47,885 nt of DNA from an uncultured Collinsella sp. (GCA_902495545.1 CABUXM010000007.1:1-47885), one strand, 5' to 3'. Positions 40,268 to 47,885 are shown, counted from the stretch's first letter. The notes: generated by a model from the letters alone, not told the origin. A program made the numbers and translations.

Positions 40268-40377
40268 GGCCCCTTGGCCTTTAGTTTGCTACTGCGAACA
40301 GTCCTGCTCGCACGGAAAGCACATTAAGTGCTTTCCGGCTCGTGCGGAACTTGTATCAAACTAAAGGCCAAGGGGCC
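40268..40377. repeat. Structured element A (110 bp): perfect 21-bp arms around a conserved core
   Basis: Arms at 40268-40288 and 40357-40377 are exact reverse complements (start GGCCCCTTGGCC, end TTTAGTTTG). The 68-base core has a hairpin GGAAAGCAC-ATTAA-GTGCTTTCC (40314-40336) flanked by TCGCAC and CTCGTGCGGAAC. The core is nearly the same as that of element B in the opposite orientation, but the arms are mostly different. Confidence 0.85.
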
Positions 40378-40401
40378 TCTGCTATAAGAATCGATTGTCA
40401 G

Positions 40402-40440
40402 CTAGTTGAATTTGAAGATCTTCGACGCGCGGTACACAGG
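40402..40440 (-). pseudogene. C-terminal remnant of a second glycosyltransferase gene
   Basis: On the minus strand the codons read V-Y-R-A-S-K-I-F-K-F-N-stop (stop at 40404-40402), matching the end LYRLASKIFKFN of the glycosyltransferase at 39204-40235. Over 24 bases including the stop (40215-40238 versus 40422-40399) only one base differs, a silent Phe codon change; further upstream Arg and Ser codons differ silently and one Leu codon is missing. Silent differences point to a once-functional paralogue rather than a recent copy. Nothing else of it remains upstream. Confidence 0.6.
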
Positions 40441-40469
40441 GGCCTGGGCTGAAAAGAATCTGGTTGGTA

Positions 40470-40594
40470 GGTTGCCCGGTGGGGCTTGGTTATGTTTGTC
40501 GCGAGTTCCGCACGAGCCGAAGAGCACTTAATGTGCTCTTCGTGCGAGCCAGGACTGTAGAGCAGCAAACATAACCAAGCCCCACCGGGCAACC
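40470..40594. repeat. Structured element B (125 bp): perfect 29-bp arms around the same core
   Basis: Arms at 40470-40498 and 40566-40594 are exact reverse complements (start GGTTGCCCGGTGGGG, end GTTATGTTTG). The 67-base core, read on the minus strand, aligns with the core of element A: ACAGTCCTG, CTCGCACG, hairpin GAAGAGCAC-ATTAA-GTGCTCTTC, CGGCTCGTGCGGAACT. The inner stem differs from A by paired changes (GGAAAG/CTTTCC versus GAAGAG/CTCTTC). It lies 12 bases before the stop of the convergent S58 peptidase gene. Confidence 0.85.
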
Positions 40595-40606
40595 GGTCAG
40601 GTTAGG

Positions 40607-41608
40607 TTACTTCGCGGCGCCGGGGATGCCGTGGGAGGTTTTGGCGGTTTTGGCTCCGTTTACGATGGCAGTTTCCAGGGCCCTTACTGCGAGCATGCCC
40701 AGCAGGTCTAGGGGAACGGCGGCGCTTGCCTGGGCGCCCAGTTTGCCGCTGGCGAGGGTGTAGATGGTGTCGCCGTCGTTGGTGGTGTGCGTGGGACGGA
40801 TGGCGTGTGCGTAGGCGTCTGCGGCCATCTGGGAGACCTTGGTGGCTTGTGCCTTAGTGAGTTCCACGTTTGTGACGATGCAGCTGATGGTGGTGTTGGT
40901 GCGGTCGAGCGGCATCTGCATGGATCCGGCGGCGGCAAAGGCTGCGAGTTCCATGTCGACGATCTGGTCGCTATCGGCCGCGGCGCGCATACCGGCGACC
41001 CACTCGCCGGTGAAGGGGTCGACCACGTTGCCGCAGGCGTTGACCGAGACCACGGCGCCCACCTTGATGGGGCCGAGCGCCACGGCGGCAGCGCCAAGGC
41101 CGGCCTTCATGCAGGTGGCGGGGCCCATGAGCTTACCCACGGTAGCGCCCGTGCCGGCGCCCACGTTGCCCTGCTCGAGCGTGGCGGGGGTGTTGTCGAG
41201 TGCTTCGCGCACGGCGGCGATGCCGGCCTCAATGTCGGGGCGAACGGCGGGATCGCCAAAGGCGAGGTCGAAGATGCAGCTGGAGCACACGATGGGCACC
41301 TGCGTGGGGCCGACGGGAAGGCCGATGCCGCGGTCCTCAAGCTCGCGAGCGACGCCGCTTGCAGCCTCGAGGCCAAAGGCCGATCCGCCCGAAAGGCAGA
41401 CGGCGTGGACCTTGTCGACGGTGTTCTCGGGTCGCAGCAGGTCGGTTTCGCGCGATGCCGGGGCACCGCCGCGAACGTCAACGCCGCCGGTGGCGCCCTC
41501 GGGTGCCACGATTACGGTGCAACCGGTGCCGGCCTCCTCGTCCGTGTAGTTGCCATAGCAAAAGCCATCGACATCGCAGACGTCAATGGCCTCAAGCAGT
41601 GTGTCCAT
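40607..41608 (-). CDS. S58 (DmpA/NylC-type) peptidase family protein
   Basis: A 333-residue N-terminal-nucleophile hydrolase of the P1/S58 family, which is made as one chain and self-cleaves to create a nucleophile at the new N-terminus. The predicted cleavage region is DRTNTTISCIVTNVELTKAQ, with Thr as nucleophile, and GNVGAGTGATVGKLMG and CLSGGSAFGLEAASG are family glycine motifs. Known members are aminopeptidases, D-esterases or nylon-oligomer hydrolases. The start at 41608 follows AGGAG; the frame is open far upstream but without a site. The substrate is unknown. Confidence 0.85.
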   Translation of the reverse strand: MDTLLEAIDVCDVDGFCYGNYTDEEAGTGCTVIVAPEGATGGVDVRGGAPASRETDLLRPENTVDKVHAVCLSGGSAFGLEAASGVARELEDRGIGLPVGPTQVPIVCSSCIFDLAFGDPAVRPDIEAGIAAVREALDNTPATLEQGNVGAGTGATVGKLMGPATCMKAGLGAAAVALGPIKVGAVVSVNACGNVVDPFTGEWVAGMRAAADSDQIVDMELAAFAAAGSMQMPLDRTNTTISCIVTNVELTKAQATKVSQMAADAYAHAIRPTHTTNDGDTIYTLASGKLGAQASAAVPLDLLGMLAVRALETAIVNGAKTAKTSHGIPGAAK

Positions 41609-41708
41609 GTTTTCTCCTATCGGTTTTCCGCCGCGCCTTGTGCCCGGTCGGGATCCGTGCGGTACGCCAAAATTGTAGGCGCCGGGGGATACCCAGCGCC
41701 AGATGCAA

Positions 41709-42290
41709 TTACGAGAGTTTTTGAATCGCGCGCGCGACGCGTGCGATGGGTAGGCCCACCACGTTATAGAAGTCGCCCGAAATATCGTGCACGAGCATGC
41801 GTCCTCCTGTGCCCTGAATGCCGTAGGCGCCGGCCTTGTCCATGGGCTCACCCGAGGCGACGTAGTGCTCAATCTGCTCGTCGGTGAGCTCGTAGAACGT
41901 CACATCGGTCACATTGACAAAGGACAGGCTTTCGGCGGCATGCGGGGCTGCCGTATCGCCTGCCTTAACGATGCAGACGCCGGTTGCGACCTGGTGCGTG
42001 CGGCCCGAAAGCTCACGGAGCATGGTGCGCGCCTCGTCCTCGGTTGCCGGCTTGCCCAGAATCTTGCCGTCAAAGGTGACGATGGTGTCGGCCGCGACCG
42101 TCAGCTCATTGGGCTCGGCATGCTCGGCGGCAACGGCGGCGGCTTTTGTGCGTGCTAAGCGTTCAACGAGCGTAAGCGGGGCCTCGCCATCAAACGGCGT
42201 TTCGTCGATATCGGCAGGAATGATGCGAATGTCATAGCCCGCCTCGTGCATCAACTCGATGCGGCGCGGTGATTGCGAAGCCAAAATCAT
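41709..42290 (-). CDS. Maf-family nucleotide pyrophosphatase
   Basis: A 193-residue Maf protein; members hydrolyse non-canonical or pyrimidine nucleoside triphosphates (dTTP/UTP in YhdE-type). The N-terminal ILASQSPRRIELM (SxSPRR), the ADTIVTFDGKILGKP block and the C-terminal GAYGIQGTGGRMLVHDISGD are the conserved motifs. Its first codon overlaps the stop of the DJ-1 gene (ATGA), so the two are translationally coupled. Confidence 0.93.
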   Translation of the reverse strand: MILASQSPRRIELMHEAGYDIRIIPADIDETPFDGEAPLTLVERLARTKAAAVAAEHAEPNELTVAADTIVTFDGKILGKPATEDEARTMLRELSGRTHQVATGVCIVKAGDTAAPHAAESLSFVNVTDVTFYELTDEQIEHYVASGEPMDKAGAYGIQGTGGRMLVHDISGDFYNVVGLPIARVARAIQKLS

Positions 42291-42829
42291 AGCTGAATGC
42301 CCTCGGCGACCTTCTCGACGGCCTTGTCGCCGGCGAGCGTGCGCAGCAGCTCAAGCGCAAAGGGGAGCGACTGGGCCATGCCGCTGGCGGTGATGATGTT
42401 GCCGTCTTGCGTAACCTTCTCGCCGGTATAGGCGCCTTCGGGGAAGCTTTTCTCAAAGCCAGGGAAGCACGTGGCGTGGCGCCCCTCGAGCAGGTCGAGC
42501 TCGCCCAGGATAAACGGGGCAGCGCAGATGGCGGCGACGTGCTTGGTCGCGGCGAACTCGCAGACCACGTCGCAGACGCGCTGATCGGCGCGCAGGTTGG
42601 TGGCACCGGGTAGGCCGCCGGGTAGCACGACGCAGTCGTACTCGTCAAAGTCGATCTCATCAAAGAGCGCATCGCAGGTCACGGGGATCTGCAGCGAGCT
42701 TACGACCTCACGCGTGGGCATAATCGAGATGAGCGTGGCACGCACGCCGCCGCGGCGCATGACATCGACCATGGTCAGGCATTCAATCGTTTCAAAGCCA
42801 TCGGCGGCAAGAACGGCAACGCTGGGCAT
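42287..42829 (-). CDS. DJ-1/PfpI family protein
   Basis: A 180-residue protein with the DJ-1 fold: VAVLAADGFETIECLTMVDV at the start, the nucleophile-elbow cysteine in AAICAAPFILGEL, and PGFEKSFPEG. Members include YajL-type chaperone/deglycase-like proteins and ThiJ; the exact activity is debated. The start at 42829 follows AAGGA; an ATG six codons upstream overlaps that site. It forms a two-gene unit with maf. Confidence 0.9.
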   Translation of the reverse strand: MPSVAVLAADGFETIECLTMVDVMRRGGVRATLISIMPTREVVSSLQIPVTCDALFDEIDFDEYDCVVLPGGLPGATNLRADQRVCDVVCEFAATKHVAAICAAPFILGELDLLEGRHATCFPGFEKSFPEGAYTGEKVTQDGNIITASGMAQSLPFALELLRTLAGDKAVEKVAEGIQL

Positions 42830-43035
42830 AAGGGTTCCTTTCATAGGGCGGCATACAATTAGCCGTCTTATACCCCGAAGACCGCCGCTTGCCACGCACC
42901 ATTCCCCAATGATTTTGATCCCCGCCCCAGAAAATCATGCAGGGTGGATGGGTGTTGCGCACTAGGAGGGGCTTGCGGCGCGGCGATAAAATCTCGGCAT
43001 CCGTCATCTTTCGCTACATGAGGAGCTGATGTGCG

Positions 43036-43329
43036 ATGATTAGTGTATTCGATCTTCTCGTTTTGCTAGCTGTGTTCGGTGGTGTTGCGGCTGTCGCCTT
43101 TGCTGTTATCTTGAACAAGGAATCGTCGAATAAGCCTCAGTCTCCGCAGTCCAATCCGTACCAGCAAATGCCTCCGGCGCAGCAGGTTTCGCAGGTACAG
43201 CAGGCGTCGACCGCGATCGATGATGCTCAGCCAGTTGAGCCCGCTCATTTTTGCGCTCAGTGTGGCTCAATGGTGGAAGCAAATGCCTCCTTCTGCCAAA
43301 ACTACGGCGCTCCGGTCAGCCATCAGTAA
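43036..43329 (+). CDS. Small membrane protein with a degenerate zinc ribbon
   Basis: A 97-residue protein: an N-terminal helix (LLVLLAVFGGVAAVAFAVIL), a Pro/Gln/Ser-rich linker and a C-terminal zinc-ribbon (FCAQCGSMVEANASFCQNYG). In the usual form the motif is CxxCG ... FCxxCG; here the last Cys is Tyr, leaving three metal ligands. GAGGAG lies 11 bases before the ATG. It may still bind metal with another ligand or have lost it. Function unknown. Confidence 0.65.
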   Translation: MISVFDLLVLLAVFGGVAAVAFAVILNKESSNKPQSPQSNPYQQMPPAQQVSQVQQASTAIDDAQPVEPAHFCAQCGSMVEANASFCQNYGAPVSHQ

Positions 43330-43336
43330 TGAAATA

Positions 43337-43386
43337 GGGCGGGCTTCAGCAATGATTCACCACTCGATGATTGCTGAAGCCCGCCC
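43337..43386. terminator. Bidirectional terminator with 17-bp perfect stem
   Basis: Arms GGGCGGGCTTCAGCAAT (43337-43353) and ATTGCTGAAGCCCGCCC (43370-43386), 16-base loop, between the convergent zinc-ribbon and methyltransferase genes. The run after the stem is short on both strands. Confidence 0.8.
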
Positions 43387-43403
43387 CCCTAAAACAGATT
43401 AGT

Positions 43404-44717
43404 TTAGTTGCGCTTGAGGTGGACGACGGTTTCGCAGTGGAAGGTTTGCGGGAATAGGTCGACCGGTGTGATCTTGACGGGGGAGAAGGTGCCTTCTTCG
43501 ACAAAGCGTTTGAGATCGCGCGCCAGGGTGGCTGGGTCGCAGCTTACGTAGGCGACATCGCGAGCACTCGTGCTGGCGATAAGGTCGATCGCCTCGGGGG
43601 CGAGGCCTGCACGCGGCGGGTCGACCACCAAGACGTCGGCATCCTGGTCGGGGAACTCGCGCACCGCGTCTCCGCCAATGACGTCGACGTTATCGAGCTT
43701 GTTGATCTCCAGGTTACGGCGCAGGTCGCGCACGGCGGGGCCGTAGGCCTCGACGGCGGCGACAAAGTCGCAGTGGCGGGCGAGCGGCAGGGTAAAGGTG
43801 CCGGCACCGCAGTACAGGTCCACGGCAAGCTCGTCTTCCTGCGGGTCGAGCGCTTCCATGACAAGATCGATCAAAATCTCGGCACCCTTGGTGTTGACCT
43901 GGAAAAAAGACGGGGCAGACAAGCGCATCTGACCCTCGGCGATATTCTCGGTCCATGAACCCTCTCCGGCGAGCATTTCGACCTTGGAGACACGGCGGGC
44001 TTTCTTTTCGCCCTTGCTCATGACGCGCACTACGCTCGTGGGATGAGCGGCGTCCGCCAGCACGCGGGAGACCTGCGAGCGCGGAAAAGAGCCTGTGGGC
44101 GTCCAGAGTGCGACCTCGAGTGCCTTGGTGCGGCGCGATGCGCGAATGCCCACGCGTTCGAGCCCCAAATCATGGCTGCCGCTTAGATAGTTGAGTGCGC
44201 CGACGACCGATTTGAGCGCCTTCGGGAAGCGCTTATCGAACAGCGGGCAAGAATCGACGGTCACGATCTTGCTGGGATCGACGCCGTGCATGCCAAGACG
44301 CACGCGGCCGTTTACAACGGTCGGCTCGAGTTCGATTTTATTGCGGTAGCCCCAGTCGTCCTTGGTGTGGCGGATGGGCTGTATCAGCTCATCGACCTGC
44401 TCGGGAGCGAACTTGCCGATGCGCTCGAGCGTGGAGCGCAGGTTTTGCTCCTTGGCGGCGAGCTGTGCCGTACGCGAGAGATTGCCCCACGAGCAGCCGC
44501 CGCAGATGCCCACGAAGGGGCAGGGAGGCTGAATGCGATCGGGGCTTGGCTCCAGAATCTCGGTGGTGCGGGCGCGCATGAACGACTTGCCGTCCTGTAC
44601 GACCTCGGCCTCGACGGTGTCGCCTGCCACGGCGCCCTGCACAAAGACGGCCTTGCCGTTGTCGGCGTGCGCCAGCCCGTCGGCGCCGTAGGTCATCGAT
44701 TCTATAGTGAGCTTCAT
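43404..44717 (-). CDS. RlmD/TrmA-family 23S rRNA (uracil-5-)-methyltransferase
   Basis: A SAM-dependent RNA methyltransferase of 437 residues from the Met at 44717 (an earlier Met at 44753 is possible but has no ribosome site; the TRAM domain begins at KLTIESMTYGADGLA). The Fe-S cysteines are visible in CPFVGICGGCSW with a fourth in DSCPLFDK, followed by VDLYCGAGTFTLPLARH (SAM motif), VVDPPRAGL and the catalytic Cys in VSCDPATLARDL. The family methylates uridine in 23S rRNA or tRNA; the exact base is not given by sequence alone. It is transcribed away from ppk with a terminator between. Confidence 0.88.
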   Translation of the reverse strand: MKLTIESMTYGADGLAHADNGKAVFVQGAVAGDTVEAEVVQDGKSFMRARTTEILEPSPDRIQPPCPFVGICGGCSWGNLSRTAQLAAKEQNLRSTLERIGKFAPEQVDELIQPIRHTKDDWGYRNKIELEPTVVNGRVRLGMHGVDPSKIVTVDSCPLFDKRFPKALKSVVGALNYLSGSHDLGLERVGIRASRRTKALEVALWTPTGSFPRSQVSRVLADAAHPTSVVRVMSKGEKKARRVSKVEMLAGEGSWTENIAEGQMRLSAPSFFQVNTKGAEILIDLVMEALDPQEDELAVDLYCGAGTFTLPLARHCDFVAAVEAYGPAVRDLRRNLEINKLDNVDVIGGDAVREFPDQDADVLVVDPPRAGLAPEAIDLIASTSARDVAYVSCDPATLARDLKRFVEEGTFSPVKITPVDLFPQTFHCETVVHLKRN

Positions 44718-44765
44718 ATTCCTGCCTGTCATTCGCGTTGTTGTTCGCACCATGGTAGCAGGGAA

Positions 44766-44807
44766 AAGCGCCCCGCATCCGAGGCTTTCCTCAAATGCGG
44801 GACGCTT
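44766..44807 (-). terminator. Terminator after ppk
   Basis: On the minus strand AAGCG-T-CCCGCAT ... ATGCGGG-G-CGCTT with an inner CCTC/GAGG pair and a T run. It lies 24 bases past the ppk stop. Confidence 0.8.
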
Positions 44808-44830
44808 CTACAAACTGCTTCTACAAACGA

Positions 44831-47233
44831 CTATTTCGTCTTGCCGGTAATGAGCGTCTTAAGACCCAGGCCGATCAGGCCCAAGCCCATGCGCACGCGA
44901 CCGGGGCGATGGCGCTCGATGGCCTTGGTCTTGTCGGCGGGCTTATCGCGACGGGCGCTCGTCTCGGGTGCGGGCTTGGTGACCTGCGGCTCGGGCTGAG
45001 GTGCAGGTGCGGGCTCGGGCTCAATAACGGTCGCCTGGACCTCTTGGACCTTGGGTGCTACCGGCTGCGGCTCGGGCTCGGGGGCGGGTTTCGCCTCAAT
45101 GACGGGCTCGGGCGCGGCCTCGGCGTTGCGATAGGCACGCTCCAGTAGAGCTTCCTGCGAGTTGAAGGGTTTCTCACCCTCTGCACGCTCTACGGGGACC
45201 CAGGTGCCGTCGCTCGTGAGGCTGCGGGCCTTCACGTTGTCCTGCAGCTGCATGCCCATGTACTCGTGTACCAGGGCGCGGCAGGTGGGGTCGAGCACGG
45301 GGAAGGCGATCTCCACGCGGTGCTCGGTGTTGCGTGTCATCATGTCTGCCGAGCTCAGGTAAATCATGTCCGAGTCCACGCCAAAGGCATAGACGCGCGC
45401 GTGCTCCAAAAAGCGTCCGACGATGGAGCGGACATGCACGTTCTCAGTTTTGCCCGGAACGCCCGGCTTGAGGCACGAGATGCCGCGGATGATCATGTCT
45501 ACGCGCACGCCGGCACACGATGCCTCGGCGATCTTGTCGATAACCTCGCGGTCGGTCAGCGAGTTGAGCTTAAAGAACACGCGAGCGGGCTCGCCGGCAA
45601 GGGCGCGCTGGATCTCGCGGTCAAGCCCGCGCATGATGAGCGGTTTCAGTCCGACGGGCGCCACGCCCAGGAAGCGGTAGTCGCCGCGCAGGTTGCCCAG
45701 CGACAGATTGCGGAAGAACAGGTTGGCGTCTTCACCGATGCCGGGATGGGCGGTCATGAGCATAAAGTCGCTGTAGAGTTTGGCCGTCTTCTCGTTAAAG
45801 TTGCCGGTGCCCAAAAGCGTGAGGCGCGTTAGCGCCATGCCCTCGCGATAGGTGAGCTGGCAGATCTTTGAGTGGCATTTAAAGCCCTCGGAACCATAGA
45901 TGACGGTGCAGCCCGCCTCTTCCAGACGCTCGGCCCACTCGATGTTGTTCTGCTCGTCAAAGCGCGCGCGGAGCTCCATGAGCACCGTGACCTCTTTGCC
46001 GTTCTCGGCAGCATCGATCAGCGACTCGCACAGGCGGCTCTGCTTGGCCACGCGGTAGAGCGTGATGCGCAACGAGATGCACTCGGGGTCATAGGCGGCC
46101 TCGTGCACCAGGTCCAAGAACGGGTTCATGGCCTCGTAGGGATAAAAGAGCAGCTTGTCGCCCTGCAGCACCTGTTCGCGGATGGAGCGGGTCATATCGA
46201 TGGTGGGGTTGGGCTGCGGCTTAAACGGCGTAAAGAGCAGCTCGTTGCGCAGGTGCTCGGGAATCTTGCCCTCAATGCCAAAGACGTAGCCCAGGTTGAG
46301 CGGGATATCGCAGGTAAAGACCGAGCGACGCGAGAGCTCGAGCGCCTTGCGGATAGTCTTGAGCGTTGCTTTTTCGAGTGAGCCCGAGACGGCGAGCACT
46401 ACAGGCTGCAGGCGCAGGCGCTTCTTAAGGATGCGCTTCATGTGCTGGCGGTAGTCCTCTTCCTCTTCGACGCCCTCGCCGTCCGGATCGATGTCGGCGT
46501 TGCGGGTGACGCGGATCAGCGCGCGATCCAGCGGCTTATAGGAGCCAAAGCAGCTGTCCAGGCAGGCGAGGATGACGTCCTCGAGCAAGATGTAGGAGTA
46601 GGTGCCGGTGGGCGAGGGAATCTCGACCACGCGGTTCATCGAGGCGGGGATCTCGATAAGGCCCAGCAGGCTCTCCTCGTCGGTGGCGCCGTCCAGACCA
46701 CAGGCCAGATAGAGCGCGCCGTTGCGCAGGTTGGGGAAGGGGTGGCGAGGATCGATGACCAGCGGCGAGATGACCGGCGACACGTAGGCCTGGAAGTAGC
46801 GGGTTACAAAGGTGCGCTCCTCGGGCGTAAGCGAATCGATGCGGGCGCGGTGAACGCCCAAGGTGTCGAGCTTGCCCTCGATGCTCTTAAAGATGGACTC
46901 CCAACGGGTAAGGAGCCCGGGCATTTCGGCCATGACAGCATCGACCTGTTCGGAGGCGGTCATATTGCTCTTGTTGTCGACGGGCTGTTTTTTGAGCTCT
47001 GCCAGATCGGACAGGCCGCCCACGCGCACCATGAGAAACTCGTCGAGGTTAGACTCGAAAATCGACACGAATTTTAGACGCTCGAACAGCGGAACAGTCT
47101 CATCGAAGGCTTCGTCAAGCACGCGGTTGTCAAAGCGCAGCCAGCTAAGCTCTCGGTTTTGCGTGTACGAGAAGTCGCGCGGCGGTTTGCGCAGCTTTGC
47201 GGCGGCTTGCTTCTTTTCGATTTTGCTCGGCAT
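44831..47233 (-). CDS. ppk1: Polyphosphate kinase 1 with an extended Pro/Glu-rich C-terminus
   Basis: Makes inorganic polyphosphate from ATP. The start at 47233 follows GGA at 9 bases; an ATG two codons upstream is too close to it. The four PPK1 domains are visible: N-terminal (NRELSWLRFDNRVLDEAFDE), head (PRHPFPNLRNGALYL), and the two PLD-like catalytic domains with the autophosphorylated His in GSEGFKCHSKICQLTY and GTGNFNEKTAKLYSDF. Unlike the usual ~700-residue enzyme, it has about 100 extra residues: a Pro/Glu/Ala-rich low-complexity tail (EAKPAPEPEPQPVAPKVQEV) and a basic, amphipathic end (RVRMGLGLIGLGLKTL). The extension may anchor the enzyme to membrane or partner. Confidence 0.93.
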   Translation of the reverse strand: MPSKIEKKQAAAKLRKPPRDFSYTQNRELSWLRFDNRVLDEAFDETVPLFERLKFVSIFESNLDEFLMVRVGGLSDLAELKKQPVDNKSNMTASEQVDAVMAEMPGLLTRWESIFKSIEGKLDTLGVHRARIDSLTPEERTFVTRYFQAYVSPVISPLVIDPRHPFPNLRNGALYLACGLDGATDEESLLGLIEIPASMNRVVEIPSPTGTYSYILLEDVILACLDSCFGSYKPLDRALIRVTRNADIDPDGEGVEEEEDYRQHMKRILKKRLRLQPVVLAVSGSLEKATLKTIRKALELSRRSVFTCDIPLNLGYVFGIEGKIPEHLRNELLFTPFKPQPNPTIDMTRSIREQVLQGDKLLFYPYEAMNPFLDLVHEAAYDPECISLRITLYRVAKQSRLCESLIDAAENGKEVTVLMELRARFDEQNNIEWAERLEEAGCTVIYGSEGFKCHSKICQLTYREGMALTRLTLLGTGNFNEKTAKLYSDFMLMTAHPGIGEDANLFFRNLSLGNLRGDYRFLGVAPVGLKPLIMRGLDREIQRALAGEPARVFFKLNSLTDREVIDKIAEASCAGVRVDMIIRGISCLKPGVPGKTENVHVRSIVGRFLEHARVYAFGVDSDMIYLSSADMMTRNTEHRVEIAFPVLDPTCRALVHEYMGMQLQDNVKARSLTSDGTWVPVERAEGEKPFNSQEALLERAYRNAEAAPEPVIEAKPAPEPEPQPVAPKVQEVQATVIEPEPAPAPQPEPQVTKPAPETSARRDKPADKTKAIERHRPGRVRMGLGLIGLGLKTLITGKTK

Positions 47234-47278
47234 ATGCATCTGTCCGTTCAGTCCCCACAAGGGACGGTAGCCTAACAC

Positions 47279-47790
47279 TAATCACTATTGTCTCAATTTA
47301 GTCGACCTGTAGCACGGACGCATCGCGCGAACGGTATCTTTACCTACTTCTTACGCTGCCAAGGCATGCAACTAACTGCCCAACTCGTTTGGAAACAATC
47401 TATATCCATACTCAACTGGTGAGGATGTATGAATAAGAATGATTGCGAGCTGAATATAATCGAATCCAAATTGAATCATGGACAAACGACATATATATGC
47501 AGAAAACCGTTTTAGCTATGCAATTCCTAAACATGAAAATATTTGTGCAATCTAGCTTAATTCCTTAGAAAAAAGAACATTTACCTTTGAAAACCTGCTT
47601 TAGAGAACCGAAGTGCATCATGGGGGAATCATATGCGATATACCGTTCATCGCACTTTGCTGACCGTTCGGGGGCGAGGTGGAATTGCAGGTGGTTTTTG
47701 GATATAACTAGAGCTGTCAGCAAGCAGCGTCCCATACGGAGGGGCGCTGATACATTCGGCCAGTAAGGCCCGAAAGAAAGGTAGGAGGCC
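47279..47790. other. Long AT-rich intergenic region before arcA
   Basis: About 510 bases without a convincing gene. The first 350 bases are clearly AT-richer than the window and contain a weak 28-codon frame (47429-47515) only. Nearer arcA there is a possible -10 (TATAAC, 47703-47708) and two hairpins in the leader: CAGCGTCCC / GGGGCGCTG (47725-47733, 47741-47749) and CGGCC-AGTAA-GGCC. A long leader fits a regulated arginine deiminase operon. Confidence 0.5.
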
Positions 47791-47885
47791 ATGACGAAAG
47801 GTCTGCACGTGCCTTCCGAGATCGGCAAGCTCAGGAAGGTCTGCCTGCACCGTCCCGGCGACGAGCTCCTCAACCTGCCGCCCGA
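47791..47885 (+). CDS. arcA: Arginine deiminase, N-terminal part only
   Basis: The first 31 codons: MTKGLHVPSEIGKLRKVCLH continuing RPGDELLNLPP. This is the characteristic arginine deiminase opening (IGxLrkVllHrPGxEL). AGGAGG sits just before the ATG at 47791. The enzyme converts arginine to citrulline and ammonia in the arginine deiminase pathway. The rest runs off the window, so the catalytic residues cannot be checked. Confidence 0.9.
   Translation, partial: MTKGLHVPSEIGKLRKVCLHRPGDELLNLPP

Noticed and set aside
40398..40592. 64-codon minus-strand frame across element B
   Set aside because: It is an artefact of a long inverted repeat; the true gene trace in this region is the short glycosyltransferase tail in another frame.
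40268..40594. Phase-variable invertible promoter (inverton) flanked by inverted repeats
   Set aside because: The core between the arms is itself nearly palindromic and contains no promoter, so inversion would change little; both flanking genes also point inward.
40268..40594. CRISPR array
   Set aside because: There are only two copies, in inverted orientation, with no regular direct repeats or spacers.
47429..47515. 28-codon frame in the AT-rich region before arcA
   Set aside because: It has an AGGA-like site very close to the ATG but no recognisable features and lies in sequence of biased composition; not enough to call a gene.

Overview
The window is a gene-dense, GC-rich bacterial chromosome segment with typical AGGAG-type ribosome sites. 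The gene content suggests a gut Coriobacteriia member close to Collinsella: L-lactate dehydrogenase, two acetate kinases plus phosphotransacetylase, the start of arginine deiminase, D-aspartate ligase with an aspartate racemase, and the acetylated diaminopimelate route. The genus is an inference from content and codon style, not a search result. No tRNA, rRNA, CRISPR array, prophage or intact insertion sequence was seen.

Layout. 0-8.3 kb: a truncated unknown gene behind a palindromic operator, a Ser/Thr-rich membrane protein, nadE, an aminotransferase, ldh, a DUF2974 hydrolase-like gene bracketed by inverted copies of a small hairpin repeat, and an NdpA-like nucleoid protein. 8.3-13.8 kb: a lysine operon (lysA-dapA read as one frame, dapB, dapH) behind a lysine riboswitch, with a divergent M20 deacetylase. 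13.8-18.5 kb: an accessory stretch with a HigBA toxin-antitoxin pair, small membrane or secreted proteins, an HTH-like protein, a membrane Ser/Thr kinase and a secreted coiled-coil protein. 18.7-21.7 kb: a MOSC protein, then D-aspartate ligase and aspartate racemase. 21.8-26.4 kb: an ECF transporter (EcfT, a double EcfA and two paralogous TrpP-like S components) preceded by a 22-codon leader with three consecutive Trp codons and a terminator. 26.4-31.6 kb: lipid kinase, RNase D, zinc peptidase, exonuclease VII and a HIT protein. 31.6-33.8 kb: LysR and MFS genes with AT-richer composition. 33.9-37.8 kb: two tandem acetate kinases facing pta. 38-40.6 kb: UDP-galactopyranose mutase and a glycosyltransferase, then two large hairpin elements and a gene remnant. 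40.6-47.9 kb: S58 peptidase, Maf, DJ-1, a zinc-ribbon protein, an RlmD-like methyltransferase, polyphosphate kinase and the start of arcA.

Main points for follow-up: (1) a ribosome-mediated Trp attenuator ahead of an ECF transporter, which points to tryptophan as the substrate; (2) an in-frame LysA-DapA fusion that keeps a good internal ribosome site, under an L-box; (3) two 110-125 bp elements at 40.3-40.6 kb that share a structured core with compensatory changes but have mostly different, perfectly complementary arms, next to the last codons of a lost glycosyltransferase paralogue; (4) a nested 131-bp inverted repeat between ackA2 and pta; (5) the first of the two acetate kinases lacks two conserved active-site residues that the second keeps.
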